58,931 nucleotides of DNA from Chryseobacterium sp. PMSZPI (GCF_002835665.1 NZ_PIZV01000025.1:1-58931); one strand, 5' to 3'. Positions 42,099-50,970 are shown, counted from the first letter of the stretch. Notes: generated by a model from the sequence alone, not told the origin. A program made the numbers and translations.

Positions 42099-42920
42099 TT
42101 ATCTTTTTTCATTATTCTTAAAAAAGTCCGGGTTTTGGCCAGTATGTTTTTTAAAAAACCTTGAAAAATATGAAGCATCGTTAAAACCAAGTTTAAAAGC
42201 AATCTCCTTCACGGTGAGTGCTCCAAAGCTTAGTTCTCTTTTGGCTTCCAGGATAAGACGTTGATTAATCATCTTTTTTACTGTTGTTCCTCTCAGAAGA
42301 CGTACAATATCATTCAGATGGTGAGTACTTATCTTTAATTTTTCAGCATAGAAACCTGTTTTCTTTTGCAGTATATAATGTTTTTCTATGAGCCCTACCA
42401 ACTCCTGAATTCGTTGACGGTCATTCAATAATGGTTCCTGAGGATTTATTTGTTCCCCTATGATGATACAAAAAGCTTTCAGATAGGCCTTCAAAAGCTC
42501 GGTCCTTGAAGTGGTTTTATATTCCTGCTCAATCAATGAGATCAATGTACTGCAGGTTCTTTTGTTTTTAGGGTCTAAAAAAAACGGGAGCACACCTCCG
42601 GTAAGTACAGATTCAATATCACAGGCTTCATTAAATATTTCACGGCTTATCGCCATAGCATACCCCTCTTCTCCTTCTACTTTCATATTGAAAGCCTGTC
42701 CCGGTGCAATAATGCAGATTTGATTATTTTCAAGTGTATAGCTTTCAAAATCCAGCTCTAAACGGCTTTTTTCATACACCTCTCTAAACCAGATGATTTC
42801 AAAAAAATTATGTCGGTGTACATCATGGAAATTCTCCGGGCCTGCTGCACTCAGTGTACTCATCTGAAATTCTTCAGATGTAAGATGATGCATTGGTATC
42901 TCTTTTTCCGGTATACTCAT
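42099..42920 (-). CDS. AraC family transcriptional regulator
   Basis: The 273-residue protein (start at ATG 42920; a GTG directly before is possible) has an N-terminal cupin sensor domain (about 15-110; VHRHNFFEIIWF, ENNQICIIAPGQAFNM). The C-terminal double helix-turn-helix is at about 170-270 (FYAEKLKISTHHLNDIVRLL, LTVKEIAFKLGFNDASYFSR, FFKKHTGQNPDFFKN). It should respond to a small ligand. Its position just before the Bcr/CflA exporter suggests control of that gene. Confidence 0.93.
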   Translation of the reverse strand: MSIPEKEIPMHHLTSEEFQMSTLSAAGPENFHDVHRHNFFEIIWFREVYEKSRLELDFESYTLENNQICIIAPGQAFNMKVEGEEGYAMAISREIFNEACDIESVLTGGVLPFFLDPKNKRTCSTLISLIEQEYKTTSRTELLKAYLKAFCIIIGEQINPQEPLLNDRQRIQELVGLIEKHYILQKKTGFYAEKLKISTHHLNDIVRLLRGTTVKKMINQRLILEAKRELSFGALTVKEIAFKLGFNDASYFSRFFKKHTGQNPDFFKNNEKR

Positions 42921-43010
42921 CACTGTATTTTAAAATAGATAAATAATAAACAAAAACCACAGCAAAAAAAATGCTGCGGCTTTCTACAATATTTAAAATT
43001 AAATATAATT

Positions 43011-44075
43011 TTATCCGTTTTGTTGGCTTCCTAAGAATGCATCCCAGCCTTGAGCGGTAAGTGCAACAAGTTGGTTTGAACCTCTGGCTACCATAAAGTT
43101 TCCATCTTCTTTTTCCACAGCATGTCCTATAATCGTAAAATCAGGATGGTTTTTAATCTTATCAAAATCGTTGGGTGAAATTGTGAACAATAGCTCATAA
43201 TCTTCACCTCCACTTAATGCAGTCATCATAGGGTTTAAATTCATTTCATCCGCTGTAGAGATCGTAAGACTGTCCATTGGAACTTTCTCTTCATACAATC
43301 TGAATCCTACTTTGGACTGATCGGAAAGATGTAGGATTTCAGAAGCCAGCCCGTCAGAAATATCAATCATGGAAGTTGGCTTAATATCCAGTTCCTCTAA
43401 AATTGTTTTAACATCCGTTCTTGCTTCAGGTTTCAATTGTCTTTCCAGAATATAATCGTAACCTTCCATTTCCGGCTGCATATTCGGGTTGGCTAAGAAA
43501 ACAGCATGTTCTCTTTCCAGAATCTGTAATCCCATATATGCACCTCCCAGGTCTCCTGATACTACAAGAAGATCATTAGGTTTTGCACCACTTCTTTTTA
43601 CGATATTCTCTTCATTTTCAATCCCTATAGCTGTAATACTCATTACCAGTCCCGCATTAGAACTTGTAGTATCACCACCAATAAGGTCCACTTTATACCT
43701 CGTACAAGCTGCCTGGATTCCGGAATAGATTTCCTCTAACGCCTCCACCGGAAAACGATTTGAAACGGCAAGAGATACTAAAATCTGAGTGGGAGTAGCA
43801 TTCATTGCCGCAATATCACTAAGGTTTACGACCACTGCTTTATAACCCAAATGTTTTAATGGAACATAGCCCAAATTAAAGTGAACTCCTTCTGCTAAAA
43901 CATCTGTCGTAAGGACTACTTTTTTATTTTCAGGATTAATCACTGCCGCATCATCTCCTACCCCAAGTTCCGAAGATTCGTTGGATAGGGGAAAATGTTC
44001 AGTCAAATGCTTGATAAGACCAAATTCTCCTAGTTTTGAAATGGGCGTCAGCTCCTGTGATTTATCTTCAAACAT
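43011..44075 (-). CDS. thiL: Thiamine-monophosphate kinase
   Basis: The 354-residue protein shows the ThiL wording throughout: ELTPISKLGEFGLIKHLTEH, GVGDDAAVI, TTDVLAEGVHF, NLSDIAAMNATPTQILVSLA, DLIGGDTTSSNAGLVMSITA, GDLGGAYMGLQILERE, MIDISDGLASEILHL and ALSGGEDYELLFTI. The Asp residues of these loops bind Mg-ATP. It phosphorylates thiamine phosphate to the active diphosphate. No TPP riboswitch or other thi gene is near. The 89-base gap upstream holds an AT-rich fold-back sequence like the one between cysD and cysN. Confidence 0.95.
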   Translation of the reverse strand: MFEDKSQELTPISKLGEFGLIKHLTEHFPLSNESSELGVGDDAAVINPENKKVVLTTDVLAEGVHFNLGYVPLKHLGYKAVVVNLSDIAAMNATPTQILVSLAVSNRFPVEALEEIYSGIQAACTRYKVDLIGGDTTSSNAGLVMSITAIGIENEENIVKRSGAKPNDLLVVSGDLGGAYMGLQILEREHAVFLANPNMQPEMEGYDYILERQLKPEARTDVKTILEELDIKPTSMIDISDGLASEILHLSDQSKVGFRLYEEKVPMDSLTISTADEMNLNPMMTALSGGEDYELLFTISPNDFDKIKNHPDFTIIGHAVEKEDGNFMVARGSNQLVALTAQGWDAFLGSQQNG

Positions 44076-44164
44076 AAAAATTTATTTACAACGATAACTG
44101 ATAAGCGATAATTTAATTTACTTCTAATTTTTCAGAATATCATCAATCAATTATCATTCATCAT

Positions 44165-44659
44165 TTATATATTAATTTCTGCCGGATCAATATTGTGTGG
44201 GTGGAAAGGGAGTTTTTTGAAATCCTCTTTACTCAGCACTACTGTTTCCGGGCTCTTATATTTATTCATTGCTTCCACGACATCATCCGGTGGGGTTGTC
44301 ATTTTTCTTAGCATCATATCGATCCATACCCCTGTAGCTTCAGCTGTCGCACAGTGTACTCCATCCGGAGTATAAAACTTGTGAACAAAACGATAGATTG
44401 CAGAATCTTCTGAGCACCCATCAATTTCAACACTTACAATAACCGTTTGATCTGCATAGATCTCTTTGAAAAAAGAATATCTTTCATGCAGAATAACCGG
44501 ACCGATTCCCCATCTGCTCAATTGGGTAACCCCCATTTTTTCTTTGGTCATAAAAGCCATTCTGGCTTGTGCACAATACTGTACATAGGATGAATTGGCT
44601 AAATGTTTGTTGGCATCAAGATCGCTCCATCTCACCTCAAATTTATGGTAGAAAATCAT
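44165..44659 (-). CDS. Acyl-CoA thioesterase, 4-hydroxybenzoyl-CoA thioesterase type
   Basis: From the ATG at 44659 the protein has 164 residues and one hotdog fold: YHKFEVRWSDLDANKHLANS carries the conserved Asp of the HBT active site, followed by YVQYCAQARMAFM and ILHERYSFFKEIYADQTVIV. An ATG 17 codons earlier is possible, but that extension is AT-rich and unlike homologs. It should hydrolyse an acyl-CoA thioester. The role is general. It is divergent from the flavoprotein gene at 44774. Confidence 0.85.
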   Translation of the reverse strand: MIFYHKFEVRWSDLDANKHLANSSYVQYCAQARMAFMTKEKMGVTQLSRWGIGPVILHERYSFFKEIYADQTVIVSVEIDGCSEDSAIYRFVHKFYTPDGVHCATAEATGVWIDMMLRKMTTPPDDVVEAMNKYKSPETVVLSKEDFKKLPFHPHNIDPAEINI

Positions 44660-44732
44660 ATGAAAATCGTTTTTGATATAATTAAAATTATAATCTTCAA
44701 AAATACTCAAATAAGATGGTTTATAAAAATTG

Positions 44733-44740
44733 TAATTTTG
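44733..44740 (+). promoter_or_regulatory. -7 box before the BaiN-type flavoprotein gene
   Basis: TAATTTTG matches TAnnTTTG and lies 33 bases before the ATG at 44774, in the divergent gap. A -33 TTG at normal distance was not found. Confidence 0.45.
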
Positions 44741-44773
44741 GAAAAATAATCTTCAGCATAGGATTACATATAC

Positions 44774-45976
44774 ATGAAACAGATCATCATTATCGGAGGC
44801 GGTGCTGCAGGCTTTTTCTGTGCATCCAACCTCGACGAAAAAAAATATAATATTACGATTTTAGAGCAGAACTCTGACGTACTTCAGAAAGTAAAAATCT
44901 CCGGAGGGGGACGTTGCAACGTCACCCATGCTTGTTTTGACCCAAGAGAATTGGTTCAGTTTTATCCACGTGGAAATAAAGAATTGTTAAGCGTCTTTAC
45001 CAAATTCCAGCCGGGAGATACCATGGATTGGTTTGACCAGCGTAATGTTCCATTGAAAATCGAAAATGACAACAGAACTTTCCCGGAAAGCAATTCTTCC
45101 CAAACGATCATCAATACTTTTTTGAATGAAGCTCAGAAAAAAAATGTAGTTGTACAAACAAAATGTAGTGTTAAAGATATTGAAAAACAGGGCGAAAAAT
45201 ATTTGGTGAAAACCAATTCCGGTGATTTTGAAGCAGATTATATTGTGTATACAACCGGAAGCTCTCCAAAATCACTGAAAATTGTACAAAATCTGGGACA
45301 TAAGATTATCGATCTGGTTCCTTCTCTTTTCACATTCAATATTAAAGATGAATTATTAAAAGATCTTCCGGGAACAAGCTTTGAAAATGCAGGGGTTTCA
45401 ATTCCTAAATTAAAAACAGAAGAAAGCGGACCGCTTTTGATTACCCATTGGGGACTTTCCGGACCGGCAGTCTTGAAAATTTCTGCCTGGGAAGCGATAA
45501 ATCTTGCTAAGCTCAAATATAATTTTGAAATTGAGGTTAATTTTATCTCCATCGACATTAATGAAGCTGAAGAAATTTTCCAGAATTTCAAACAAGGCAA
45601 TCCTAAAAAGTCTATTGGACAATCCAAAGTCTTTGATATCACCAATAGATTCTGGCAAAAAATACTGGAAATTTCAAAAGTCGACCTTAACAAGCAAGTT
45701 GCCAATATTTCAGGAAAAGAAATGCAAAAAATCCTGGAAAACCTTTGCAGAAAAAAGCTTCAGGTTACCGGAAAATCAACATTTAAAGATGAATTTGTAA
45801 CAGCAGGGGGAGTTGATTTAAAGGAAATTAACTTTAAAAACATGGCTTCAAAATTGCTTCCTAATTTTTATATTGCCGGTGAAGTCCTGAATATTGATGC
45901 CGTAACCGGAGGTTTCAATTTCCAGGCATGCTGGAGTGAAGGATGGTTGATCTCCCAAGATTTGAACAGTTTATAA
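44774..45976 (+). CDS. NAD(P)/FAD-dependent oxidoreductase, HI0933/BaiN family
   Basis: The 400-residue flavoprotein starts with the dinucleotide-binding motif IIIGGGAAGFFCASNL. It then shows VKISGGGRCNVTHACFDPRE, typical of the HI0933 family, DYIVYTTGSSPKSLK, LITHWGLSGPAVLKIS, TAGGVDLKEINFKNMASKLL and the C-terminal FAD loop GEVLNIDAVTGGFNFQACWS. BaiN-type relatives reduce steroid enones, but most members, including this group, have no known substrate. It stands alone and is followed after 28 bases by a secreted TonB-like protein. Confidence 0.9.
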   Translation: MKQIIIIGGGAAGFFCASNLDEKKYNITILEQNSDVLQKVKISGGGRCNVTHACFDPRELVQFYPRGNKELLSVFTKFQPGDTMDWFDQRNVPLKIENDNRTFPESNSSQTIINTFLNEAQKKNVVVQTKCSVKDIEKQGEKYLVKTNSGDFEADYIVYTTGSSPKSLKIVQNLGHKIIDLVPSLFTFNIKDELLKDLPGTSFENAGVSIPKLKTEESGPLLITHWGLSGPAVLKISAWEAINLAKLKYNFEIEVNFISIDINEAEEIFQNFKQGNPKKSIGQSKVFDITNRFWQKILEISKVDLNKQVANISGKEMQKILENLCRKKLQVTGKSTFKDEFVTAGGVDLKEINFKNMASKLLPNFYIAGEVLNIDAVTGGFNFQACWSEGWLISQDLNSL

Positions 45977-46004
45977 AATACCACTCAAAATAAAATAATA
46001 ATCT

Positions 46005-46412
46005 ATGAAAAAATTAATTCTTTTATCATTTTTATTGGGATGTAGCCTATGCTTTTCTCAAGTAAACGACGAAAATATTCCCCCTACTCGTGGTACTCCA
46101 AGTGATAGGCCGGAAGATCGTAAACCGGCAGAATATCCCGGTGGGATTACTGCATTTATGCAAGAGGCTGCCAATAAAATACAACCAAAAAAAATAAAAG
46201 GAGTTACAGGAAACATACGGGCTAAGGCTAAGTTTTCAATTAATACTAATGGTGAGATTGAAAAGGTTTTTGTAACAGGGGACAATCAGGATTTTAATAA
46301 AGAAGTGGAAAGAGTAATTCTCTCTATGAGCAAGAAATGGAAACCGGAAGAATACAAAGGAAAACCTGTACTAAGCTGGTACACAGTTCCTATCACTCTT
46401 AATTTTGATTAA
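46005..46412 (+). CDS. Small secreted protein with TonB C-terminal-like domain
   Basis: The 135-residue protein has a signal peptide ending CFSQ, a Pro/Arg-rich segment (IPPTRGTPSDRPEDRKPAEY), and a C-terminal domain (about 60-135; YPGGITAFMQEAANKI, IRAKAKFSINTNGEIEKVFV, KKWKPEEYKGKPVLSWYTVP) with the TonB-CTD strand-helix-strand pattern, including the TonB-like YPGG start. No membrane anchor is present, so it is free in the periplasm. It parallels the protein at 36005-36574. A convergent terminator follows. Confidence 0.75.
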   Translation: MKKLILLSFLLGCSLCFSQVNDENIPPTRGTPSDRPEDRKPAEYPGGITAFMQEAANKIQPKKIKGVTGNIRAKAKFSINTNGEIEKVFVTGDNQDFNKEVERVILSMSKKWKPEEYKGKPVLSWYTVPITLNFD

Positions 46413-46442
46413 AAATGCTTTTCGCCAAAAGAAGATAATCCT

Positions 46443-46484
46443 AAACCATGTCAAGGTTTGAAACCTTGGCATGGTTTATTTTTT
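46443..46484. terminator. Bidirectional terminator overlapping the DUF2809 gene end
   Basis: AAACCATGTCAAGGTTT (46443-46459) pairs with AAACCTTGGCATGGTTT (46461-46477), 17 pairs with a single G-T, and TTTT follows at 46480 on the plus strand. It lies 31 bases past one stop codon and contains the last codons and stop of the opposite gene. Confidence 0.88.
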
Positions 46485-46849
46485 AAATTAATTCCGATAT
46501 ACAGCAGCAGGCACCCTATCGTATAACAAAGGATATCAATCCACGAGAAAGAATTTCCAATAACAACATACATTAAACTTCCCTGACGGAAGCCTAATTT
46601 TTCGGCAATATTGAAATATTGTGCAAATTCTACAGCAAAAGAAAAAATTAAAACTCCCAAAATCAATTTCTGATCATTCCTTACCTTAATAAAACTCTTT
46701 ACGAAAGTATAGATGAGTATCACTACAATCACATCCCCAAGATAAGCTCTTATAAAGAAAATATCTTTCCATATTGTAGCAATTAAAACCTCAACCAGGA
46801 AAATGAAAAGGGTTAGAAGAAAGTATTTCAGGTTAAATTTCAACTCCAT
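46451..46849 (-). CDS. DUF2809 family membrane protein
   Basis: The 132-residue protein has four predicted spans (about 8-24, 33-52, 62-80, 104-124). It carries the family pattern RAYLGDVIVVILIYTFVKSF, LIFSFAVEFAQYFNIAEKLG and VIGNSFSWIDILCYTIGCLL. The conserved Asp, Glu and Gln inside the membrane are reminiscent of VanZ-like proteins, but no activity is known. Its last eight residues are encoded inside the terminator hairpin shared with the opposite gene, which may explain the unusual tail KPCQGFKP. Confidence 0.82.
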   Translation of the reverse strand: MELKFNLKYFLLTLFIFLVEVLIATIWKDIFFIRAYLGDVIVVILIYTFVKSFIKVRNDQKLILGVLIFSFAVEFAQYFNIAEKLGFRQGSLMYVVIGNSFSWIDILCYTIGCLLLYIGINLKNKPCQGFKP

Positions 46850-47038
46850 TTTTATCGTTGTTTAGTAAAAACTATTTCAACAAATATATATTATTTCTCC
46901 CCTCTGGTCTGAACATTCAACACGAATATTATTGTTAGTGTTAAATACATTTCTGAACATCATATCGGTATTTCTAGAATTTTATTTTTTCAGTAATTCA
47001 TTTTTTGATATTTTTACAGCCATTAAAAAATTAAAACC

Positions 47039-47866
47039 ATGAAAAAAACTTATTTGCTTCTGCCAATATTCTTTTTGGCTTCATGCTCTAGCAGTAACGA
47101 TGACTCTACGTTACCAAATAATGGAAATAATAATGATAATAGTCCGGTTTTGGTTACCAAAATGACCTTAGACGGTGATGTCTCAACACTTACTTATAAC
47201 GGTACAAAAATTTCTCAGATCAAAAATATTACAGATGGAAGTATAACAACTTTTGTATATGATGGTGATTTGATTTCTCAGGCAGCAACAAGTGGGGCAA
47301 ACTCATCAGTTACAACAAAGTACACCTATGATGCCAAGAACAGACTTACTAAAAAAGCAACTTCAGGTAATGATTCTGGAGGACTTTGGACTGCAGAAAG
47401 TAATTATAACTACCAAAGTAACAACAATGTAACCATACTTACTACGTTAACAACTCCATCGTCAAAAAGAACAGAGACAAGAAATGCCGTGCTTAATGAT
47501 GATGGTTCCATCAACAGTTGGACAGGTACCCTTACCCATACTATAAATAATACTTCTCAAACGGCTACAGTCACTCTAAAACCTATTGTATATGATACTA
47601 AAAATTCTCCTTTGAAAAATATAACAGGGTATTCGAAGATCATTGATATGGAAGATGAAACCGGATCAACACATAATACTTTAAGTTACAACTATACTGT
47701 CAACTATAATAATGGTACCGGAACTGAATGGACGATATTTAAATCAAATTTTGAATATAATACAAGCGGTTATCCTACCAAAGAAATCCGAAGCTATTAC
47801 GACAAAACAGGGACTACAGCTACAGGCTCCACAGACGTTAATACATACGAATACAACCACTTATAA
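47039..47866 (+). CDS. Lipoprotein with YD-repeat-like units
   Basis: The 275-residue protein has a lipoprotein signal (lipobox FLASC) and an Asn/Ser/Asp-rich tether. It then has repeated short beta-hairpin units in which Tyr and Asp recur (LTYNGTKISQIKNI, FVYDGDLISQAATS, KYTYDAKNRLTKKATS, ending NTYEYNHL). The unit YTYDAKNRLT is very close to the RHS/YD signature. It should be exposed on the outer membrane or in the periplasm. It has its own promoter region and a strong terminator. Similar single lipoproteins are common in flavobacteria; the function is unknown. Confidence 0.8.
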   Translation: MKKTYLLLPIFFLASCSSSNDDSTLPNNGNNNDNSPVLVTKMTLDGDVSTLTYNGTKISQIKNITDGSITTFVYDGDLISQAATSGANSSVTTKYTYDAKNRLTKKATSGNDSGGLWTAESNYNYQSNNNVTILTTLTTPSSKRTETRNAVLNDDGSINSWTGTLTHTINNTSQTATVTLKPIVYDTKNSPLKNITGYSKIIDMEDETGSTHNTLSYNYTVNYNNGTGTEWTIFKSNFEYNTSGYPTKEIRSYYDKTGTTATGSTDVNTYEYNHL

Positions 47867-47871
47867 ACACA

Positions 47872-47897
47872 AGAGAGCTTAAAGCTCTCTTTTTTAT
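47872..47897 (+). terminator. Intrinsic terminator of the lipoprotein gene
   Basis: AGAGAGC (47872-47878) pairs with GCTCTCT (47884-47890) over a TTAAA loop and is followed by TTTTTT. Confidence 0.85.
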
Positions 47898-47956
47898 TTG
47901 TTTCAAAAAAACAAGTTAATTTTTTCACAACACGAAGAATTATATGAATAATTTTA

Positions 47957-47964
47957 TATATTTG
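47957..47964 (+). promoter_or_regulatory. -7 box before the GG-leader peptide pair
   Basis: TATATTTG matches the TAnnTTTG consensus and lies 23 bases before the first peptide ATG. It implies that both peptides form one short transcript ending at the terminator at 48367-48402. Confidence 0.55.
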
Positions 47965-47987
47965 ATTACAACTAAATTAAAAATATC

Positions 47988-48143
47988 ATGAAAAAATTAA
48001 ACAATCAAAAGAGAAAACTTAGTAAAAGTGAATTAAAAGAAATTAATGGTGGTGGCGGACCACAGTGTGTTTCAACTTGCTTTTGTAATATTGATGGAGA
48101 AATGTCAATAAGATCGTGTACTCTTAAAGGAGCTTGTTGTTAG
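47988..48143 (+). CDS. GG-leader bacteriocin-like peptide 1, six Cys
   Basis: This 51-residue ORF begins with a Lys-rich leader (MKKLNNQKRKLSKSELKEIN) that ends in four Gly at positions 21-24. The leader pattern L-S/T-K-x-E-L-K-x-I-x-G-G belongs to the double-glycine natural product precursors common in Chryseobacterium and Bacteroidales. The core (GPQCVSTCFCNIDGEM...CTLKGACC) has six Cys and ends in Cys-Cys. Such leaders are normally cut and exported by C39-peptidase ABC transporters; none is encoded in this window. The activity is unknown: a bacteriocin, signal or metal-binding peptide is possible. Codon use matches the host. Confidence 0.82.
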   Translation: MKKLNNQKRKLSKSELKEINGGGGPQCVSTCFCNIDGEMSIRSCTLKGACC

Positions 48144-48192
48144 TCATCTGATTTAATATACCTTACATCAATCAAACCAAAATCAACATATT

Positions 48193-48354
48193 ATGAAAAC
48201 ATCAAATTTCCCAAAAACAAAACTTACCAAAAGAGAATTGAAAAGCATTAAGGGAGCTGGTCCAATCTGCCCAATAGTAATCAGCTGTACGGATCGCAGA
48301 ACCGGAAAAGAACGATCAGGAGTACCTGGGGTTCAGGATGAATTTTGTTGTTAA
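48193..48354 (+). CDS. GG-leader bacteriocin-like peptide 2, four Cys
   Basis: The 53-residue ORF lies 49 bases after the first peptide. Its leader (MKTSNFPKTKLTKRELKSIK followed by GAG) aligns with the first one, including L-T-K-x-E-L-K-x-I. The core GPICPIVISCTDRRTGKERS through DEFCC starts with the same Gly-Pro-x-Cys and ends with the same Cys-Cys, but otherwise differs and is more charged. The pair could be a two-peptide system or diverged copies. A terminator follows at once, so no maturation gene is co-transcribed. Confidence 0.82.
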   Translation: MKTSNFPKTKLTKRELKSIKGAGPICPIVISCTDRRTGKERSGVPGVQDEFCC

Positions 48355-48366
48355 TCTTATAACATA

Positions 48367-48402
48367 AAAAAAATGATTGGACTATCCTCCAATCATTTTT
48401 TT
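48367..48402. terminator. Bidirectional terminator overlapping the mutS 3' end
   Basis: AAAAAAATGATTGG (48367-48380) pairs with CCAATCATTTTTTT (48389-48402) around an 8-base loop. It terminates the peptide transcript and contains the stop codon of mutS on the other strand. Confidence 0.88.
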
Positions 48403-50970
48403 TATCGCATTCAGCTTCATTAAAGCTTCAATCGGTGTTAAAGTATTAATATCAATTTTTGTAAGTTCTTCCCGTATATTTTCCAAAACGGGATCATCAA
48501 GTTGGAAGAAAGAAAGCTGCATATTTTCCTCTGTTACTCTTTTGATCTTTTCTGATGCTCCACCATCCTGAGTTCTGCTTGCTTCCAAAGTCTTAAGGAT
48601 CTCATTCGCTCTGTTAACCACTTTTGCAGGCATTCCGGCTAATTTTGCCACGTGAATACCAAAACTGTGTTCACTTCCACCCGGCACCAGCTTTCTCAGG
48701 AAAATAATATTTCCTTTATTCTCCTGGATAGATACGTGGAAATTTTTTACCCTTTCAAAGTTTACCGTCATCTCATTCAATTCGTGATAGTGGGTAGCAA
48801 ACAGTGTTTTAGCCTGTGTAGGATGCTGATGTAGATATTCTGCAATAGCCCAAGCAATGGAAACCCCATCATAAGTAGATGTTCCACGGCCAATTTCATC
48901 CAGCAAAATAAGGCTTCGTTCTGAAATATTATTCAAAATATTCGCCGCTTCATTCATTTCTACCATGAAGGTTGACTCTCCTGCAGAAATATTATCCGTG
49001 GCCCCTACCCTTGTAAAGATTCTGTCCAGCATTCCTATTTCAGCATGTTTTGCGGGTACAAAACTTCCAATTTGAGCAAGTAAACAAACGATGGCAGTTT
49101 GACGAAGAATCGCAGACTTACCGGCCATGTTTGGTCCCGTAACCATAATAATCTGCTGAGCATCTTTATCTAAGAAGATATCGTTCGGAATGTATTTTTC
49201 TCCTAATGGAAGTGCATTTTCAATAATTGGGTGTCTTGCCTCTTTTAAATCAATAGCATACCCATCATTCAGAATAGGTTTTGTATAACTTTCAGAAACA
49301 GCCAGTTCAGATAATCCTGTTGCTACATCCAACTGTGCAATAATGTTGGAATTTCCTTGAATCTGGTCAATATAAACCATGGTTTCAGCACATACATTTC
49401 TGTACAACTCACTTTCCAGGACTCCAATTTTTTCTTCAGCACCCAAAATTTGATTTTCGTATTCCTTTAATTCTTCAGTAATATATCTTTCAGCATTCAC
49501 CAGTGTTTGCTTTCTTACCCAGTCATCCGGAACTTTATCTTTATGGGTATTTCTAACTTCAATATAATATCCGAAAACATTATTAAAATCAATTTTAAGG
49601 CTTGAAATTCCCGTTCTTTCAATTTCCCTTTGACACATTTCATCCAAAAAGCCACGTCCTTTACTTTGAAGATTTCTCAATCTGTCAAGTTCTTCAGAAA
49701 CACCATCTTTTACAACATTACCTTTGGCAATATTTACCGGAAGTTCCTCATTAAGATGACTCTGTAAAAACCTGATCAGCTCGTCCAGATCAAATAATGG
49801 TTCAAGCCAGGCCAAAACATCAGCGTGAGGATGCAATAAGGCTTTAATTTTATGAATGTTAATTAAACTTTGACGCAGGTATCCCAACTCTTTCGGTGAT
49901 ATCTTTTCAGCAGCCAGTTTTCCCATTAATCGATCCAAATCGGAAATCGACTTCAACAACTGACATATTTCATATTTCAGATGATCATTTTCATTCAGGA
50001 AATCGATCAGAGAAAGCCTTCTCATAATTTCATCCACCGATTTCAAAGGAAGAATAATTCTTCTCCTTAATAATCTTCCTCCCATCGGAGTAGACGTTTT
50101 ATCGATAATATCCAACAAAGATTTCCCTTGAGGGTTGCTAGGATAAACAATCTCAAGATTTCTCAAGGTAAAATTATCCATCATCAGATAATCTTCCTGT
50201 GGAATGATCTGAAGTTTTGTAATATGGGAAAGCAGATTATGGTGAGTATCTTCCACCAGGTAAGCAAAAATAGCTCCTGCTGCTGTAATGGCTAATGGAA
50301 GTCCTTCTATACCAAAACCTTTTAAAGAATTAGTTTTGAAGTGATTCGTTAACTTTTCGTAGGCAAAATTATATTGAAAAGCCCAGTCTTCAAGCTTAAA
50401 AGCATTTTTATTTTTAAGCTGCTCAGGCATTTGTGTACTCCTCTGGAAAATAATTTCACTAGGGTCAAAAGTATTGACAATATGCAACAACTTATCCAAA
50501 TTCCCCTCACTTACCAGAAATTCTCCAGTCGAGATATCCACTAAGGCAATTCCATACTTCTCTTTCTCTTTGTGTAAAGAAAGCAGGAAATTGTTCTTTT
50601 TTGAATTTAATACCTGGTCGTTGAATGTAACTCCGGGAGTTACCAATTCTGTAACCCCTCTTTTCACGATTCCTTTTACCATTTTCGGATCTTCCAACTG
50701 ATCACAAATCGCAACCCGCATCCCGGCTCTTACCAGTTTCGGAAGATAAGAATCTATCGAATGATGCGGAAATCCTGCCAACTCCACGCTTCCTTCGCCA
50801 TTATTTCTTTTGGTAAGAACAATTCCCAGAATCTGTGAAGTTTTCACGGCATCCTGCCCAAAAGTTTCATAAAAATCACCCACCCTGAAAAGTAAAAGCG
50901 CATCAGGGTATTTAGCCTTGATGGTATTGTACTGCGTCATTAATGGAGTTTCCTTCTTCGATTTTGCCAT
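48382..50970 (-). CDS. mutS: DNA mismatch repair protein MutS
   Basis: The 862-residue protein is complete. The mismatch-contact region near the N-terminus has the Phe-x-Glu motif (FRVGDFYETFGQDA). The connector, lever and clamp domains follow, then the ATPase with Walker A GPNMAGKSAILRQTA, Walker B LILLDEIGRGTSTYDG and the His switch ATHYHELNEM. The C-terminus ends MKLNAIKKMIGG. It finds base mismatches and recruits MutL. It is divergent from the acetyltransferase gene and convergent with the GG-peptide pair. Confidence 0.97.
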   Translation of the reverse strand: MAKSKKETPLMTQYNTIKAKYPDALLLFRVGDFYETFGQDAVKTSQILGIVLTKRNNGEGSVELAGFPHHSIDSYLPKLVRAGMRVAICDQLEDPKMVKGIVKRGVTELVTPGVTFNDQVLNSKKNNFLLSLHKEKEKYGIALVDISTGEFLVSEGNLDKLLHIVNTFDPSEIIFQRSTQMPEQLKNKNAFKLEDWAFQYNFAYEKLTNHFKTNSLKGFGIEGLPLAITAAGAIFAYLVEDTHHNLLSHITKLQIIPQEDYLMMDNFTLRNLEIVYPSNPQGKSLLDIIDKTSTPMGGRLLRRRIILPLKSVDEIMRRLSLIDFLNENDHLKYEICQLLKSISDLDRLMGKLAAEKISPKELGYLRQSLINIHKIKALLHPHADVLAWLEPLFDLDELIRFLQSHLNEELPVNIAKGNVVKDGVSEELDRLRNLQSKGRGFLDEMCQREIERTGISSLKIDFNNVFGYYIEVRNTHKDKVPDDWVRKQTLVNAERYITEELKEYENQILGAEEKIGVLESELYRNVCAETMVYIDQIQGNSNIIAQLDVATGLSELAVSESYTKPILNDGYAIDLKEARHPIIENALPLGEKYIPNDIFLDKDAQQIIMVTGPNMAGKSAILRQTAIVCLLAQIGSFVPAKHAEIGMLDRIFTRVGATDNISAGESTFMVEMNEAANILNNISERSLILLDEIGRGTSTYDGVSIAWAIAEYLHQHPTQAKTLFATHYHELNEMTVNFERVKNFHVSIQENKGNIIFLRKLVPGGSEHSFGIHVAKLAGMPAKVVNRANEILKTLEASRTQDGGASEKIKRVTEENMQLSFFQLDDPVLENIREELTKIDINTLTPIEALMKLNAIKKMIGG

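Noticed and set aside
43011..44164. Possible TPP riboswitch upstream of thiL
   Set aside because: The 89-base gap lacks the CUGAGA and other conserved TPP elements, and ThiL genes often have no riboswitch.
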